A DNA stretch of 64,000 bases, from contig OX465281.1 in the NCBI GenBank assembly GCA_949987705.1, positions 103,253,248 to 103,317,247 of the forward strand, written 5' to 3'. The position numbers were made by a program, and so were the translations under genes. Every line of letters starts with the position of its first letter. The first letter of the stretch is position 1. The DNA comes from Thereva unica (Eukaryota; Arthropoda; Insecta; Diptera; Therevidae). Under the pieces are notes generated by a model. That model made no database searches. It had not been told where the DNA came from and saw only the letters and a program-made list of their open reading frames with translations. Below are positions 39,886-51,346 of the stretch, one piece after another.

Positions 39886-40877
39886 ATTATGTTGATCTGC
39901 ACACTAAAGTAAATCGTATTTATTTCACATCATTTTCCCAAATTTTCAATAATTTTCATCGTATCGTTTACGAGAAAATAATTTTACAATCAATCGATGC
40001 CAAAATATTCAATTCACCATTATTCATAAACAAATTAATTTTTTCCAAAAATATTCATGGCGTTACTTGAGACTACCAAGTAGATTATTTTTTGCAGCTT
40101 GGTTTTAATTTTGCTTTCGACGTCGAAAATCATGAGCTCACTTGAGAAATTTCTACCCTGTATTGAGATGCTTGCGATGCGTTCACTGCTAACTGTTTGT
40201 CCGTAGCAGTTGAGTATTTTTCAATATCCTTGTGTCTTGTTGTAGGTAACATATTTTTTGTTAATTTTAATGAGTTAACATTGTTTACTTACTTGTGTAG
40301 CAAATTGGTTTAGGAGACATTCAAATTATTAGAAGATGAAATTATTTTTAATTTGGGTAGGGTTTCTGTAGATGTAATCAACAAGAGATTTTTTTCAAAT
40401 TTGCGTTTGTTTTATTTGATAACTTAGGCTGCTTATTCTATTGCTGAATTTTGTTCGTATAACATGTTTTCGAGGACGTCATGGTCTTCTTATCAGCTGT
40501 GAAAGGTATAAATAATGGTTTGTTAAGCTTAGTGTTTGAAAGGTTTTCAGAATCTGTAACAACTGGTAGTGGCTTGGGAATGTGTGTGCACAAAGGAGTT
40601 GTTGATCGTGATGAGTGCGAACCATTTAAGTATGGTTGATAGGTTTGGGAGAAACCCTTGTAATTAGGTTGACCAAAATTGGTTAGTGTGGTTGTAATTG
40701 CATTTTGGTTTTATTGATGTATCACGAATGTACCACTTGCATTTGATCAAAGTTAGGGTGTTATCCCCTGAAATGAATAAATCGAGGACTAAGCTTCAAT
40801 AAATTAGGCGTATATATAAGAACTAAACTCTTATAAACACTTGGTGTGGAAGAAGTTGGTATAGATGAGAAACTCGT
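39886..40877. other. AT-rich DNA, no gene recognised
   Basis: No coding or structural feature could be supported. It leads into the 152-bp satellite. Confidence 0.35.
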
Positions 40878-41730
40878 AATAAATTGGGTTGGTATGAAAA
40901 CCTTCCAATTGATTTGATTTCAAATGAGGGACTTGTCTCTGAAAATAGTATAGTTGAGGACTTGGCTCATGTAAAGTTAGCTTGGTGCTTAAGACCTTGC
41001 AACAGGTGAGGGACTTGCCTCGAGAGTGTAATTAATTAGGTTGGTATGAAAACCTTCCAATTGATTTAATTTCAAATGAGGGACTTGTCTCTGAAAATAG
41101 TATAGTTGAGGACTTGGCTCATGTAAATTTAGCTTGGTGCTTAAGACCTTGCAACAGGTGAGGGACTTGCCTCGAGAGTGTAATAAATTGGGTCGGTATG
41201 AAAACCTTCCAATTGATTTGATTTCAAATGAGGGACTTGTCTCTGAAAATAGTATAGTTGAGGACTTGGCTCATGTAAATTTAGCTTGGTGCTTAAGACC
41301 TTGCAACAGGTGAGGGACTGGCCTCGAGAGTGTAATAAATTGGGTCGGTATGAAAACCTTCCAATTGATTTGATCTCAAATGAGGGACTTGCCTCGGAAA
41401 ATAGTATGATTGAGGACTAGGCTCATGTAAATTTTAACTTGGTGCTTAAGACCTTGCAACAGGTGAGGGACTTGCCTCGAGAGTGTAATAAATTGGGTTG
41501 GTATGAAAACCTTCCAATTGATTTGATCTCAAATGAGGGACTTGCCTCGGAAAATAGTATAGTTGAGGACTAGGCTCATGTAAATTTTAACTTGGTGCTT
41601 AAGACCTTGCAACAGGTGAGGGACTTGCCTCGAGAGTGTAATAAATTGGGTTGGTATGAAAACCTTCCAATTGATTTGATCTCAAATGAGGGACTTGCCT
41701 CGGAAAATAGTATAATTTAGAGCTAGGCTC
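40878..41730 (+). repeat. 152-bp satellite array (about 5.5 units)
   Basis: The block cttggtgcttaagaccttgc recurs at 40981, 41133, 41285, 41438 and 41591, giving periods of 152-153 bp. Each unit contains gagggacttg and ccttccaattgattt words. Confidence 0.92.
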
Positions 41731-42083
41731 GAGTAGGTGTTTCAATAGTAAAATAGAAGAACTGGGCTCATGTAAAATAGAAAATCTTAAGCACTAGGTT
41801 TATATAAATGTTTGTTACTGTTTAATGTTCGAGGTTAAATGGTTGCCTGAAATGAAGAACGCGTCGATTTAAAAATTCTGATTGCAGCAGAGAAGCACTT
41901 TCACTAGAAAGACTTGAGTAAACCTTGAGGTCTAGATTAGAGTAAAAATTAACATCATAAATATTGAAAAGCTAATGAAGTTATATTATTTCTTCAAAGG
42001 ACGATTGAATCAATGCCAGAAAATATTTTTAACCTGACCGCGCACTAAAATTGGAAGCCAAATCCGGCTCGAAGGACCATATG

Positions 42084-43260
42084 TTTTTTAATGAAATATA
42101 ATTTCCGAAGCTCGGCTCCCAATTAAAATGCACAATCTCAAATGAAAAAAAACATGCTTCACTAGGTAACAAATTTATTTATTCAAAGGCAATTCAAGAA
42201 GTTAAAAAAAACAATTCATATAGAAAAGAACATAATAACATATGCAAGTCAAAGAATGTACAATAGAAACAATAGAAATGTATTTTAATTCAATGGGTAA
42301 TGTTTACCGATAGTTATTAGGTACACGAATTATATAATGCACGTTACTTTAATTCAATTATATTATAACAATTAGAAGGCAATACCTTAAGATAATTTTA
42401 ATTGATTGTCGTAATCAATTCACTCAGAATTTCACAATATTTATATTATGTAGAAACCTCAACTACGTTGTAAGCTAAATTCAATAATAAAAAAATATAT
42501 GTAAGAAAAGAAAATATAATCCATATCACATAAATGAGTGGAAAGAAAATCGACCTCTTCTAGGTTGATCACTAAACAAAGAAAACCCCACCTCATCTAC
42601 GTTGAAATCTAAAGTCACCACATTACCACAATAGGGGATAATAGAAATGAAAGTAATTAATGTCGGTACTCACCTGTGCTTGCACTATAGTCGAACTCTT
42701 TAACGACGATTATAAGTTTGGGAAGGATTAGTAATTTTTATTCACGGGCAACTTCCGAGAATATTGAAAATTAGTACAGGTTCTATTTACTTACGAACAA
42801 ATTCCGAAAGTAATAGTGTCCCTGTATTTGTATTCACGGGCAACTTCCGAGAATATGTTAATGTTAGTATATATTCACGGGCAACTTCCGAGAATATGTT
42901 AATGTTAGTATATTCAAGGGCAACTTCCGAGAATATTGACAAATAGTACAGGTTCTATTTACTTACGAACAAATCCGAAAGTAATAGTGTCCCTGTATTT
43001 TTTATTCACGGGCAACTACCGAGAATAATACAAAAATTACTCACGAACAAATTCCGAGAGTAATATTGTGAGATGTTAGTAATTATTCCGGAGAATAATG
43101 TAAAATAGTACAGGTGCTAATTACTTTCGAACAAATTCCGAAAGTAATATTGCACACTAGTTACTAATTATTCCTGGGCAAATGCCAAGAACAATCCACA
43201 AAATTACTCACGGACAAATTCCGAAAGTATTAATTGTAAAATGTTAATTGTTAGTATTAA
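42084..43260 (+). repeat. Third partial copy of the 34150-35000 repeat, extended by short repeats
   Basis: 42084-42900 matches 34150-34990 and 36750-37590 (aatttccgaagctcggctcc onward). Additional copies of ttcacgggcaacttccgag-type blocks of about 40 bp, alternating with ttactcacgaacaaattccg, continue to about 43230. Non-coding. Confidence 0.8.
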
Positions 43261-44371
43261 AGGAATAGTAGTCTTAAATAGTATGACTACTAAGGATGGG
43301 GATAATAGGAATAAGAGTTCTACTACATGGTTTGATGTCCAACGTCCAGTGTCTCGGTCCAAGTCCCAATGCCAAGAGAGACCGAATCATGTCTTCGATG
43401 ACTTTTTATAATTTTATCGAAGTTAGCTGGAGTGGGGTAGTAATGGGCAACGGTAAGTGACTTGTTCACTCGATATCAACTGAAGCGGGGATAGCACGGT
43501 GCAACGGAAATGTGATATGGGTTACCAGATCGCTTATAATCTTGTTTTGTGAAATTTTGAGTGAAAATGTCCTAATTTACTTGAATTATTCTATGGTTAG
43601 TTTTTGATGAAATTACTGCTAACTAGAATGCTGATGATTTGTTTTAGTATGTTGTCATCTTCATCTGGAAGAAACTTCAGTTGCTGAATTTTATGCTGAT
43701 GAATTGTCTTCTTCATCGGGAAGAAACTGTAGATGCAGACTCTGGGATTTTCTTCCTTCCTTGTTTAGGTCCGATCGCACCGTTTATGTGTTTCAAAATA
43801 TAGTCTGAAAATAAATTGTTAATGATGCCCTAGAGGAATGTGGTGAAAGAAGGGGACCTTGTTTACATGGTGAAGAATTGAACAGGTACAACAAACCGAT
43901 ATATTTTTGGAGTATTGACCTTATCATTGCATCAACCAAATTTCAAACTATTCTTTGTTTTACTTTTCGCCAGCATTAAATGTATATGCATCTGCAACAT
44001 TTTATATGATTTTATATGGTATCTTAGGTTTATTTTTTTTAATTAGTTTCTTTTGAATTTATTGAATTTTAATGTTTTTTTTAAATTGCGTATATTTATA
44101 TTCAAGTTAATTATATTATAAAAAGATTAATAAAAATAAGACTTGGAATAACAATATTTAAGATGGAAATAAATTGAATTTGTAATACTAAGGCCATTTG
44201 CGTTGTTATTTCTGGATGTGTCCTTTTTTCATATTTCCGTTGCACTCTAGAACCTAATTTTAATATTAACAAACCATTTTGGTTGTCTTGCTTGAAGCAT
44301 CAAAGACTACTCTCAATATTGTGGTGGTGCTTTTCTTGAAAATAGCGTGGTGTGGTATATAATAATGTGGT
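43261..44371. other. AT-rich DNA, no gene recognised
   Basis: Only a short direct repeat (catcttcatc.ggaagaaact at about 43660 and 43710) is visible. Confidence 0.35.
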
Positions 44372-44518
44372 TTGTTTTCAGCAACTGGACCTAGCAGTTC
44401 CTTAGATACTCATCAAGGTTTGCAGCGTAATCCTCGGCCTTGGCCAATCCTAATTTTGCTAATGCCTGTGATCGCGATTCGCCTAAGTCAGGAGTTTAAT
44501 TGTTTAGAAATGGCAATC

Positions 44519-46000
44519 TTACTTGATACTGCCATTACTCTGTCGTTTATGTGTCGTTTCATAAATGGTTTGGTATTTGACGTCTTCTTCCTTAAACACT
44601 GGATGCGTGGGATATTCCTCGATTTCGAAAAACTGTTTTAATTGCTGATTCAGATCGTTTTGCACAGTAGCTACTAACATATTGCTTCCCGATGTAATGG
44701 ATTGGTGGTTGGTGCTACTATAATCCATCCAAAAAGGGTGTTAATGACCGCTGGAGATATTTTTGTTTCCCTAATGAGTCCAGATTGCACTATTTGGGCT
44801 GCAGGGTAAGGGCCTATATCCGTAATTACCATTGAAGTGGTGTCGCATTGCCCCTTTTTTTGTTTATGTGAAAGACTAGAGTCTCAGGAAAGGCCCTTTA
44901 TACTGTCGACAATCTATTTTCTTCTTATAGAGTGCAATGTCGAACAGCAGCTCTACCCGCGATATTTTTAGTCCACCTACTCCCAACCATTTCTATCGCG
45001 ACTTTGACATCGGGGCATCGAGAAACAACTCGCTGGAGTGTTTTGCCTCCTGAAACGAGTTGAATCACATCAACCAACTGATGACATGCGCTTTGGTGGA
45101 GCGGGGAAGGGCTAAGGAAAGCTATGACAAGAGGAATCAGGAAAGTAAAGAGGGAAGAAGATAGAAAGTTATGTAGGTGGGAAAGTGGAAAAGGCGAAGG
45201 ACCGTGGGGCTGGCCGGGAATCGGGCCCGGGACCTCTGGGATAGTAGCCAGACGCGATACTCTCTAAGCTACCGAGGCCCCGAGGTGCAGGCTACTTCTG
45301 TTAAGAATGACGATTGCGATCCTGGATCGATGAGACATCCTAAGGTGGTTTCTTGCCTACGACTACTAATGCCGTTGATAATAACACACGCACGTTTTGC
45401 CTTGTTACGAACGCTTGAACTGTTTCTGACTTGATTGTGTGGTGGGAGTTCCCTTGTTGTTGGTCCTTCGATTCGTAATGTCGTCCTAAAAGTTTGGAGG
45501 ATACAGTGTAGGTGTTTCGCTTGACTTATCTTGATGAAGGGACTTATGGTGTCGTTGTTTGCATTTGAAACAGTTGTATTTGCTGGTACAATTGACTTGA
45601 CTATGATTGCTGGATAGGCAGTTAATGCATATCTGTGCTTTGGTAATGACCCTTTGTTTGTCTTCAGGCGCCATCTTGGTGTACTTATAACATTTAAGAA
45701 CAAATGTTTTCCCTTACAGGCTGGGCATCTTCGTTCCTTTGTTGCATGATACATTGCTGCACTTGTTTTGGATTGCGCATGGGGCTTAAATTGTGTTGTT
45801 TTAGAACCTATAGCATCTGCAATAGATTCGAGCACTTTGAGACGAGTTGTTAAAAATGTTTTCAATTTCTTAAAGCTGCGTAGGTTATCTTTGGCACCTT
45901 GCTCTTCTTTCCACAGCTTTAGTGTGTGGAAGGGTAGCTTCTGAACTAAACTAGTTGGGATGTGGGTTTGACCCCTTCGGTCCACACGATAAACTTCCTA
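44519..46000 (-). pseudogene. BEL/Pao LTR retrotransposon, gag-protease-RT start (decayed)
   Basis: Read on the minus strand from 46000, a gag-like helical part is followed by a CCHC knuckle region ('CINCLSSNHSQVNC' and 'CFKCKQRHHKSLH', in a shifted frame). Next is a retropepsin-like 'GCLIDPGSQSSFLTE', in which the usual D-S-G is D-P-G. After an insert comes 'LKQFFEIEEYPTHPVFKEED', typical of the start of BEL/Pao reverse transcriptase. Frameshifts and an insertion show it is inactive. Confidence 0.75.
45199..45290 (-). repeat. tRNA-like SINE head or tRNA pseudogene
   Basis: On the minus strand 'ggcctcggtagcttagagag' resembles an A box and 'gggcccgattccc' a B box, with a plausible anticodon stem (tctgg/ccaga) between them. 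The acceptor stem pairs poorly, and the sequence interrupts the BEL/Pao remnant, so a tRNA-derived SINE is more likely than a functional tRNA. Confidence 0.45.
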
Positions 46001-46690
46001 GTATGACGAACGAAGATGGAATAAACTGACTACTTACAAAATTGTTATTCGTTTAGCACTACTGGAAAATTGCCTAGTATCAGAACTGATGGCAAACCAA
46101 TCCCGAGAGAAGCTAGTTCAAATAACTATAATAGTAGTAAATCCACAAGATTTTTCTAAAGAATTTGTTTTTCCTGAACGTTAGCAAACAAACATTTCCT
46201 CCGTATTTCGTTCGCTGCACTAAAGCGGGTGTTCAAATTCGTATTGAGCGTGTTGAAGCGCCATTGACAAACTGAGAAGCAAATGACTTCATTTTGAAAT
46301 TCCAAAGCTTTCCGGAGATATTAGCAAAACTGCAACTCTTAAGTACTTGTCAGACTTAACCAAAAAGAACAAATTCTGCTTTGGTAACTACTAGTTTTGG
46401 TAACTACTGGAAATCCCGGGATGAACCGCAATTTTCTGAAACTGTATCACGCTTAGAAAACAATTCCCCGTGAAAAAGTGCTAATCCAGCGTTTGAAAAA
46501 TTCGCGCTGTTTGTAAAGGGTAACGAAATTTTTGCACGATTTTGAAAGCTTGTCGGATTTTTACAAGTGATGTTTTGTTCGAAGGCGCTATCGCTGTACA
46601 TTTATTCATTCATTCCATTGAGTTTATTAGATATTAGCAAAACTTGTCAATTTAAGGTCTTTCCGACAATTAGCCCAAGTTTTTCTATTT
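46001..46690. other. No gene recognised
   Basis: AT-rich sequence after the BEL/Pao remnant, with no supportable feature. Confidence 0.3.
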
Positions 46691-46699
46691 AAACAAAAA

Positions 46700-47620
46700 G
46701 GGCCCAACCGAATATTATGAAATTTTTTTCAGAGCATTTCTTCGTTAATATTCTTTTTTCGGCACCACTTTGACCGACAATCAAGTCGATATAGTTTTTG
46801 GTTCGCGTGGTATCGTGCAGGTACAAAAATCACAAACGTCGTTTAAACAAAGAAAAAACGGTTCGAATAAATTTTATGAAAATCTTTTCAGATCATATTT
46901 TCGTTAATACTCTTCGAACGGCACCTCAACTAAGTCGATATCTTTCATAGTTCGCGAGATATCGTGCAGGTACAAAAATTATGTCATTATGTCATTTAAA
47001 CCAAAAAACCGCTTATGTCATTTAAACCAAAAAACCGAATATTATAAAAATCTTTTCAGATTATATTGTCGCTAATACGCTTCGAACGGCACCTCAAGTA
47101 AATCGATATCTTTCGTGGTTCGGGCGATATCGTGCAGGTACAAAAATCACTTACGTCGCTCAAACAAAAAAACGACTGGACCGAATTTCATGAAATTCTT
47201 TTCAGATCATATTTCGGTTAATACGCTTCGAACAACATCTCAACGAAGTCGATATCAGTTTTGGTTCGCGCGATATCGTGCAGGAAAAAATGACCGATTT
47301 TCGGACCGATTACAATAACTTCCTATACTGGGAAGTTAAAAACGACTAGACCGAATTTCATGAAAATCTTTTCAGATCATATTTCGGTTAATACGCTTCG
47401 AACGATACCTCAACGAAGTCGATATCAGTTTTGGTTCGCGTGATATCGTGCAGGAAAAAATGACCACATCCGTACGCGCGCACACACACACACACACACA
47501 TACTTCCTCCCAATTTTTTGCTTAAAATGCTCCAGAGACCTTGAAAGATGAACATACGTTGAAATTTTCGATTTCGATTTTCGGACCGATTACAATAACT
47601 TCCTATACTGGGAAGTTAAT
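46700..47620 (+). repeat. Degenerate 140-170-bp tandem repeats with a CA microsatellite
   Basis: The block cttcgaacg.cacctcaa.gaagtcgatatc, then gcg.gatatcgtgcaggtac, recurs at about 46912, 47081, 47224 and 47395. A (CA)n run lies at about 47482-47500, and cttcctatactgggaagttaa occurs twice (about 47318 and 47600). Non-coding. Confidence 0.75.
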
Positions 47621-48520
47621 AAATTTAATCTTATTTAATAATTCTTTTGTATCTTTTTGTTATCTTCTGCTTTCTTTTTCTGTTCCTACTAACATGTGTG
47701 TTCTACTGATCTTGCAATATATGGCGGAGCCATGAACGTTTTGATTGTGTCTATAATTTTTCTTAAAAATTTTTTTTATGTTAAAAGGTTGTACCTACTT
47801 GGAACTCTTAAATGTTATTTGACGATTGCAGGGATCTATTTATACTTTGCTTTAAAAAAATTGTTTCTCCAACTGGCTGCGCTTCTTTTCACTTCCTTCC
47901 TGTTGAATTATATTGCCCTGCCATGGCAGGGAATGTGTGGGGGGAAAACAACGAAGGCATAAAAGCTTCATCAGATATACGCCCAGGGCACGCTTTGATT
48001 TTGTTTATACATTTACAACCGATCAGCTGTTCATTTTCAACCGAATTGTTCAAAGCGTAATAGAACTCAGAGCGGATTATACTAAATCTTTTATGTTATG
48101 TGCCCATAAAAGATTCCATAAAATAATTTTATGGAACTATGACAGAATAGGAATTTCGAAAATATTTTATTTTCATTTTATGAAGAAGAAATTTTATCAT
48201 CATAACATAACATAAAATAATATTTTATGAAAAATTGCAGAATAGGCCCCATTAATGTAAATTCTGGGTTTATATTTTACAGTATATGTCAGTGTTATTA
48301 TTTATGTGAAGAAAAAATTAATTGATACAATGTTAATTAATGTTAGTTTTAGTGTTGTAAAATACTTGAAGTTATTGCAGTGTTTTAACAGTAATACAGT
48401 GATCTTCTATTGATCATTCGAGAAGAAAGAAAACTCACGCAAAATCTGTGAGGCTACATTATTTATCATGCGATATTTTATTTCATTGCTCCGAATAAAA
48501 AATATAAATAATTTTTGAAT
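47621..48520. other. No gene recognised; short palindromes
   Basis: Contains a perfect 16-bp palindrome ccctgccatggcaggg at about 47919 and palindromic ttttatgttat/ataacataaaa words around 48090-48230. Open frames here overlap one another and show no family features. Confidence 0.3.
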
Positions 48521-48549
48521 TTAGTTTTTATTTTCAAATATTTTTTTGT

Positions 48550-49344
48550 TTAGCTAATTACATTGAGAATTTTTAATCGTTTTATAATTTCTAAAGCTCT
48601 TCTTCCAGATGTATTGTTATATTCCAATCTTAATTTATCCACTAATATATTAGGGTCTGTAGTTTCTAGAGTGTCATCATCATCATAGCTTTGGTCTTCG
48701 CTTTCAGACTTTAAAAAGTTATTCAATGGTGCTTGGATGTTCAAATATGTCTTATTTTCACTCAACTTTGAAAATTTATTCATAGGTTCGCGCTCATCAT
48801 CCTCATTAGAGGGTGTTAAACGGGTCTTTCCATTCGATGTAATTTTGTTACAACTCTTACTTTTGAATGCATGCGTCAACCGCTTTTTATGTCGCTGAAG
48901 ACTATCTCTACGACTAAACGATTTATTACACTCTATACATATATGTCCATTAGTATTATGGTCAACCGAGACTTTGTTATCTTTTTTATATTCTCTCAAA
49001 CCGGGAGAAATTTCATAATCGACCTGTTTCTTCTCGTAAGGACAGTATGCAGCGTCTTTAAGCGTCTCAATAGAAGCTGATTTATCTTCTTTCTCAGAGA
49101 ATCCTCTTAAAGCCATAAGTTTGGTTTGTAAAACTTCACTCACAGCCTTTAATCGTTCATTATCATAATTTGAAGATTCAGCCTTCAAAACAGTCTTTAA
49201 TGTACCTGTTTCATTATTACCCCCCATAGATTTTTCCATACTATGCATATTTCTTTTATGCCGTAAAATGTTATCCCGACGAGTAAAAACATTACCGCAG
49301 ATAGGACACTCCATCATGTGTGACAGTGTATATGCATTTATCAT
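48550..49344 (-). CDS. C2H2 zinc-finger protein of a second Polinton
   Basis: This up to 264-residue protein has an N-terminal C2H2 finger ('CPICGNVFTRRDNILRHKRN'), an acidic linker, a second finger ('CIECNKSFSRRDSLQRHKKR') and a C-terminus 'DPNILVDKLRLEYNN' plus 'ALEIIKRLKILNVIS'. That last module resembles the end of the acidic Polinton protein at 12486-13370, so the gene is probably a Polinton relative with an added DNA-binding N-terminus. It lies downstream of the minus-strand polymerase pseudogene in the same direction. The TATA box on the minus strand at about 49374-49367 is only about 25 bp before the first ATG (49344), so translation more likely starts at Met10 (49317). Confidence 0.65.
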   Translation of the reverse strand: MINAYTLSHMMECPICGNVFTRRDNILRHKRNMHSMEKSMGGNNETGTLKTVLKAESSNYDNERLKAVSEVLQTKLMALRGFSEKEDKSASIETLKDAAYCPYEKKQVDYEISPGLREYKKDNKVSVDHNTNGHICIECNKSFSRRDSLQRHKKRLTHAFKSKSCNKITSNGKTRLTPSNEDDEREPMNKFSKLSENKTYLNIQAPLNNFLKSESEDQSYDDDDTLETTDPNILVDKLRLEYNNTSGRRALEIIKRLKILNVIS

Positions 49345-50044
49345 AAAATCAGTTAGTACCTTGACTTATATAGAGAGGGAGATTAGAAGGAGGGAAAGGA
49401 GGAAGAGGTGAGTAGGAGGAGGAAGAGGAGGGAGTTTGATGTTAATAGTACTGGTTTTGGTGTTGATTTGGTGTTCCGTTGGTGTTAATTGGAATTTCGT
49501 TGATACTTATTTGGTGTTACTGAGAGGGTGATTTGGTGTTATTAATACTGGGTTTGGTGTTATTGGTGTTGATTTTGATGTTATTTGATGTTCATCTTGT
49601 GTAAATTTGGCAAAGCACCTCGAGAGAAATCGTTTTCATTTAATTTATACAGATTCAGACCATTGCAGTATTTTCCAATTTTACAATATTTTGCAGGTTA
49701 AAGTAAAGGTAAATGAGTGAAGACGTAAACTCTTATTTCCACCAGACACCTTCTCATCTTAAGAAAATTAAATATGAGATTAAATCTCGATATATCAAAA
49801 TTATTGAAAAATAGAAAATTATCTTATACTCGGCCGTTTTTATTAATTCTTTAATACAGAAAATATTATAAACGCTGTCTCTATTTCGGGGTTGATACTA
49901 CTTTGTGATTTTCTGTGCGTCGTATATTGCGTGAAATTATGTGATCATCTTCTTCAAAGCGAAGTCATATAATAACAAAAATAATTCTTTTATTTCGTTA
50001 TTAACAATATACTTATATTTATACAAGCTTAACCTAATTTTAAT
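49345..50044. other. Spacer between zinc-finger gene and polymerase pseudogene
   Basis: Purine-rich (gga/aga) tract at 49375-49440, then degenerate ttggtgttgattt-type repeats to about 49600, then AT-rich sequence. The TATA box for the zinc-finger gene is at the left edge. No gene is seen. Confidence 0.5.
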
Positions 50045-50606
50045 CTATGAACTGTAATGACCCCACGGTAATGTCTCATATGAATTTGGTATTAAGTATC
50101 TTTTATCATCGTGAGGACTTAGCACGATTTTTGTTTGGGTAATGGAATTTACTTTATGTCTCCAACTCTGAATTAAATTTTGATGAACTAATTTCTCTAT
50201 ATTGTTATCCAAACATTCTATATAATCATCAAAAGTTATTCTATTTGTAACAACGTTTTTTTAACGCCTTTGGACTTTTTCGTGCTATCTTTACCATCGA
50301 CCCAGACGGCATACATCTTTGATCTTAGACCAACAAACTCAGTCATTATGTGACCATTATTCTCATCTTTCATCAGACCCAACACTTTTTTATTAACTAG
50401 AGGGATGCCCCAGATGTTATTGGGGGGATAGTCACTTGTATCGAAATGAGAATGACAGTCGCGTTTAATTGTATCATATCAGTCTGGGCACCTAACTTCA
50501 TAAATTAGGGAATCTGTATCAGTATAGCAAACTGTACAGTTAGAATTAAACTGAGGGATCATGTAGTTGTAATGGAAATCATAAATGGTTGTTTTAGCCA
50601 AGTCTA

Positions 50607-51346
50607 AAATACACATGCCTACCTAGAACTGATTTGTGCCTAAATGGCCATAGTGTACATTAGTCTGATGAAGTGAAATACCTAGGTATCAAACTGGACA
50701 AAACCCTGACCTTTTCGAAGCACATAAAATCGACTCTAGATAAAATAAGCCTACTAATAAGAACCATGTACCCCTTTATAAACAGAAGGTCAACCCTAAG
50801 TACGGAAAATAAGCTCATCATATATAAAGTTATTTTTCAATCAGTTATGATATACGGTGCTCCCCTATGGTTTAAATGTGCACAGACTCACATAAATAAA
50901 TTGCAAGTTTCCCAAAACAAAATACTAAAAATGGTATTTCGCTTACCTAAGCATTCCTCCACCTCACGGCTGCATAGTTTGGCCAAGATAGATACTATTC
51001 ATGTAAGATTAAATTCCTTAGCAAATAAGTTTTATGATACATGTGTTTTATCGGAAAATCCTTTAATTCGGCAGCTTGTCGATAGTTAGTTTGTAAGGAT
51101 TAGGTTAAGCACTTAGGGTAGGTTTATTAAAACTTTCACTGGGTTTTGAAGAATTTTTCCCAAAATTGTTCTAGTTTTTATTCAAATAAAATAAATTTCG
51201 GCTCGCCCACATAATAATATTATAGATGAATGAAGATCCCTTCTAGCACTAAGATATGTTGATTTTCTATTGGATGTAAACACATTGTCAAACTTAGAAA
51301 TAAATAAATTGAAAATTGAAAAAAAAAAAAAAATACACATGCCTAC
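50607..51346 (+). mobile_element. 5'-truncated Jockey-like LINE inserted in the polymerase pseudogene (copy 1)
   Basis: The insert 50623-51330 is flanked by aaatacacatgcctac at 50607-50622 and 51331-51346, a 16-bp target duplication, and ends in an A-run, the signature of target-primed reverse transcription. It encodes a LINE C-terminus ('KYLGIKLDKTLTFSKHIK', 'MIYGAPLWFK'). In this copy a TAG at 50661-50663 stops the frame where copy 2 has TGG. Confidence 0.93.

Noticed and set aside
40878..41730. CRISPR array
   Set aside because: The direct repeats are continuous 152-bp units without spacers, in a eukaryotic genome; the same applies to the 117-bp arrays.
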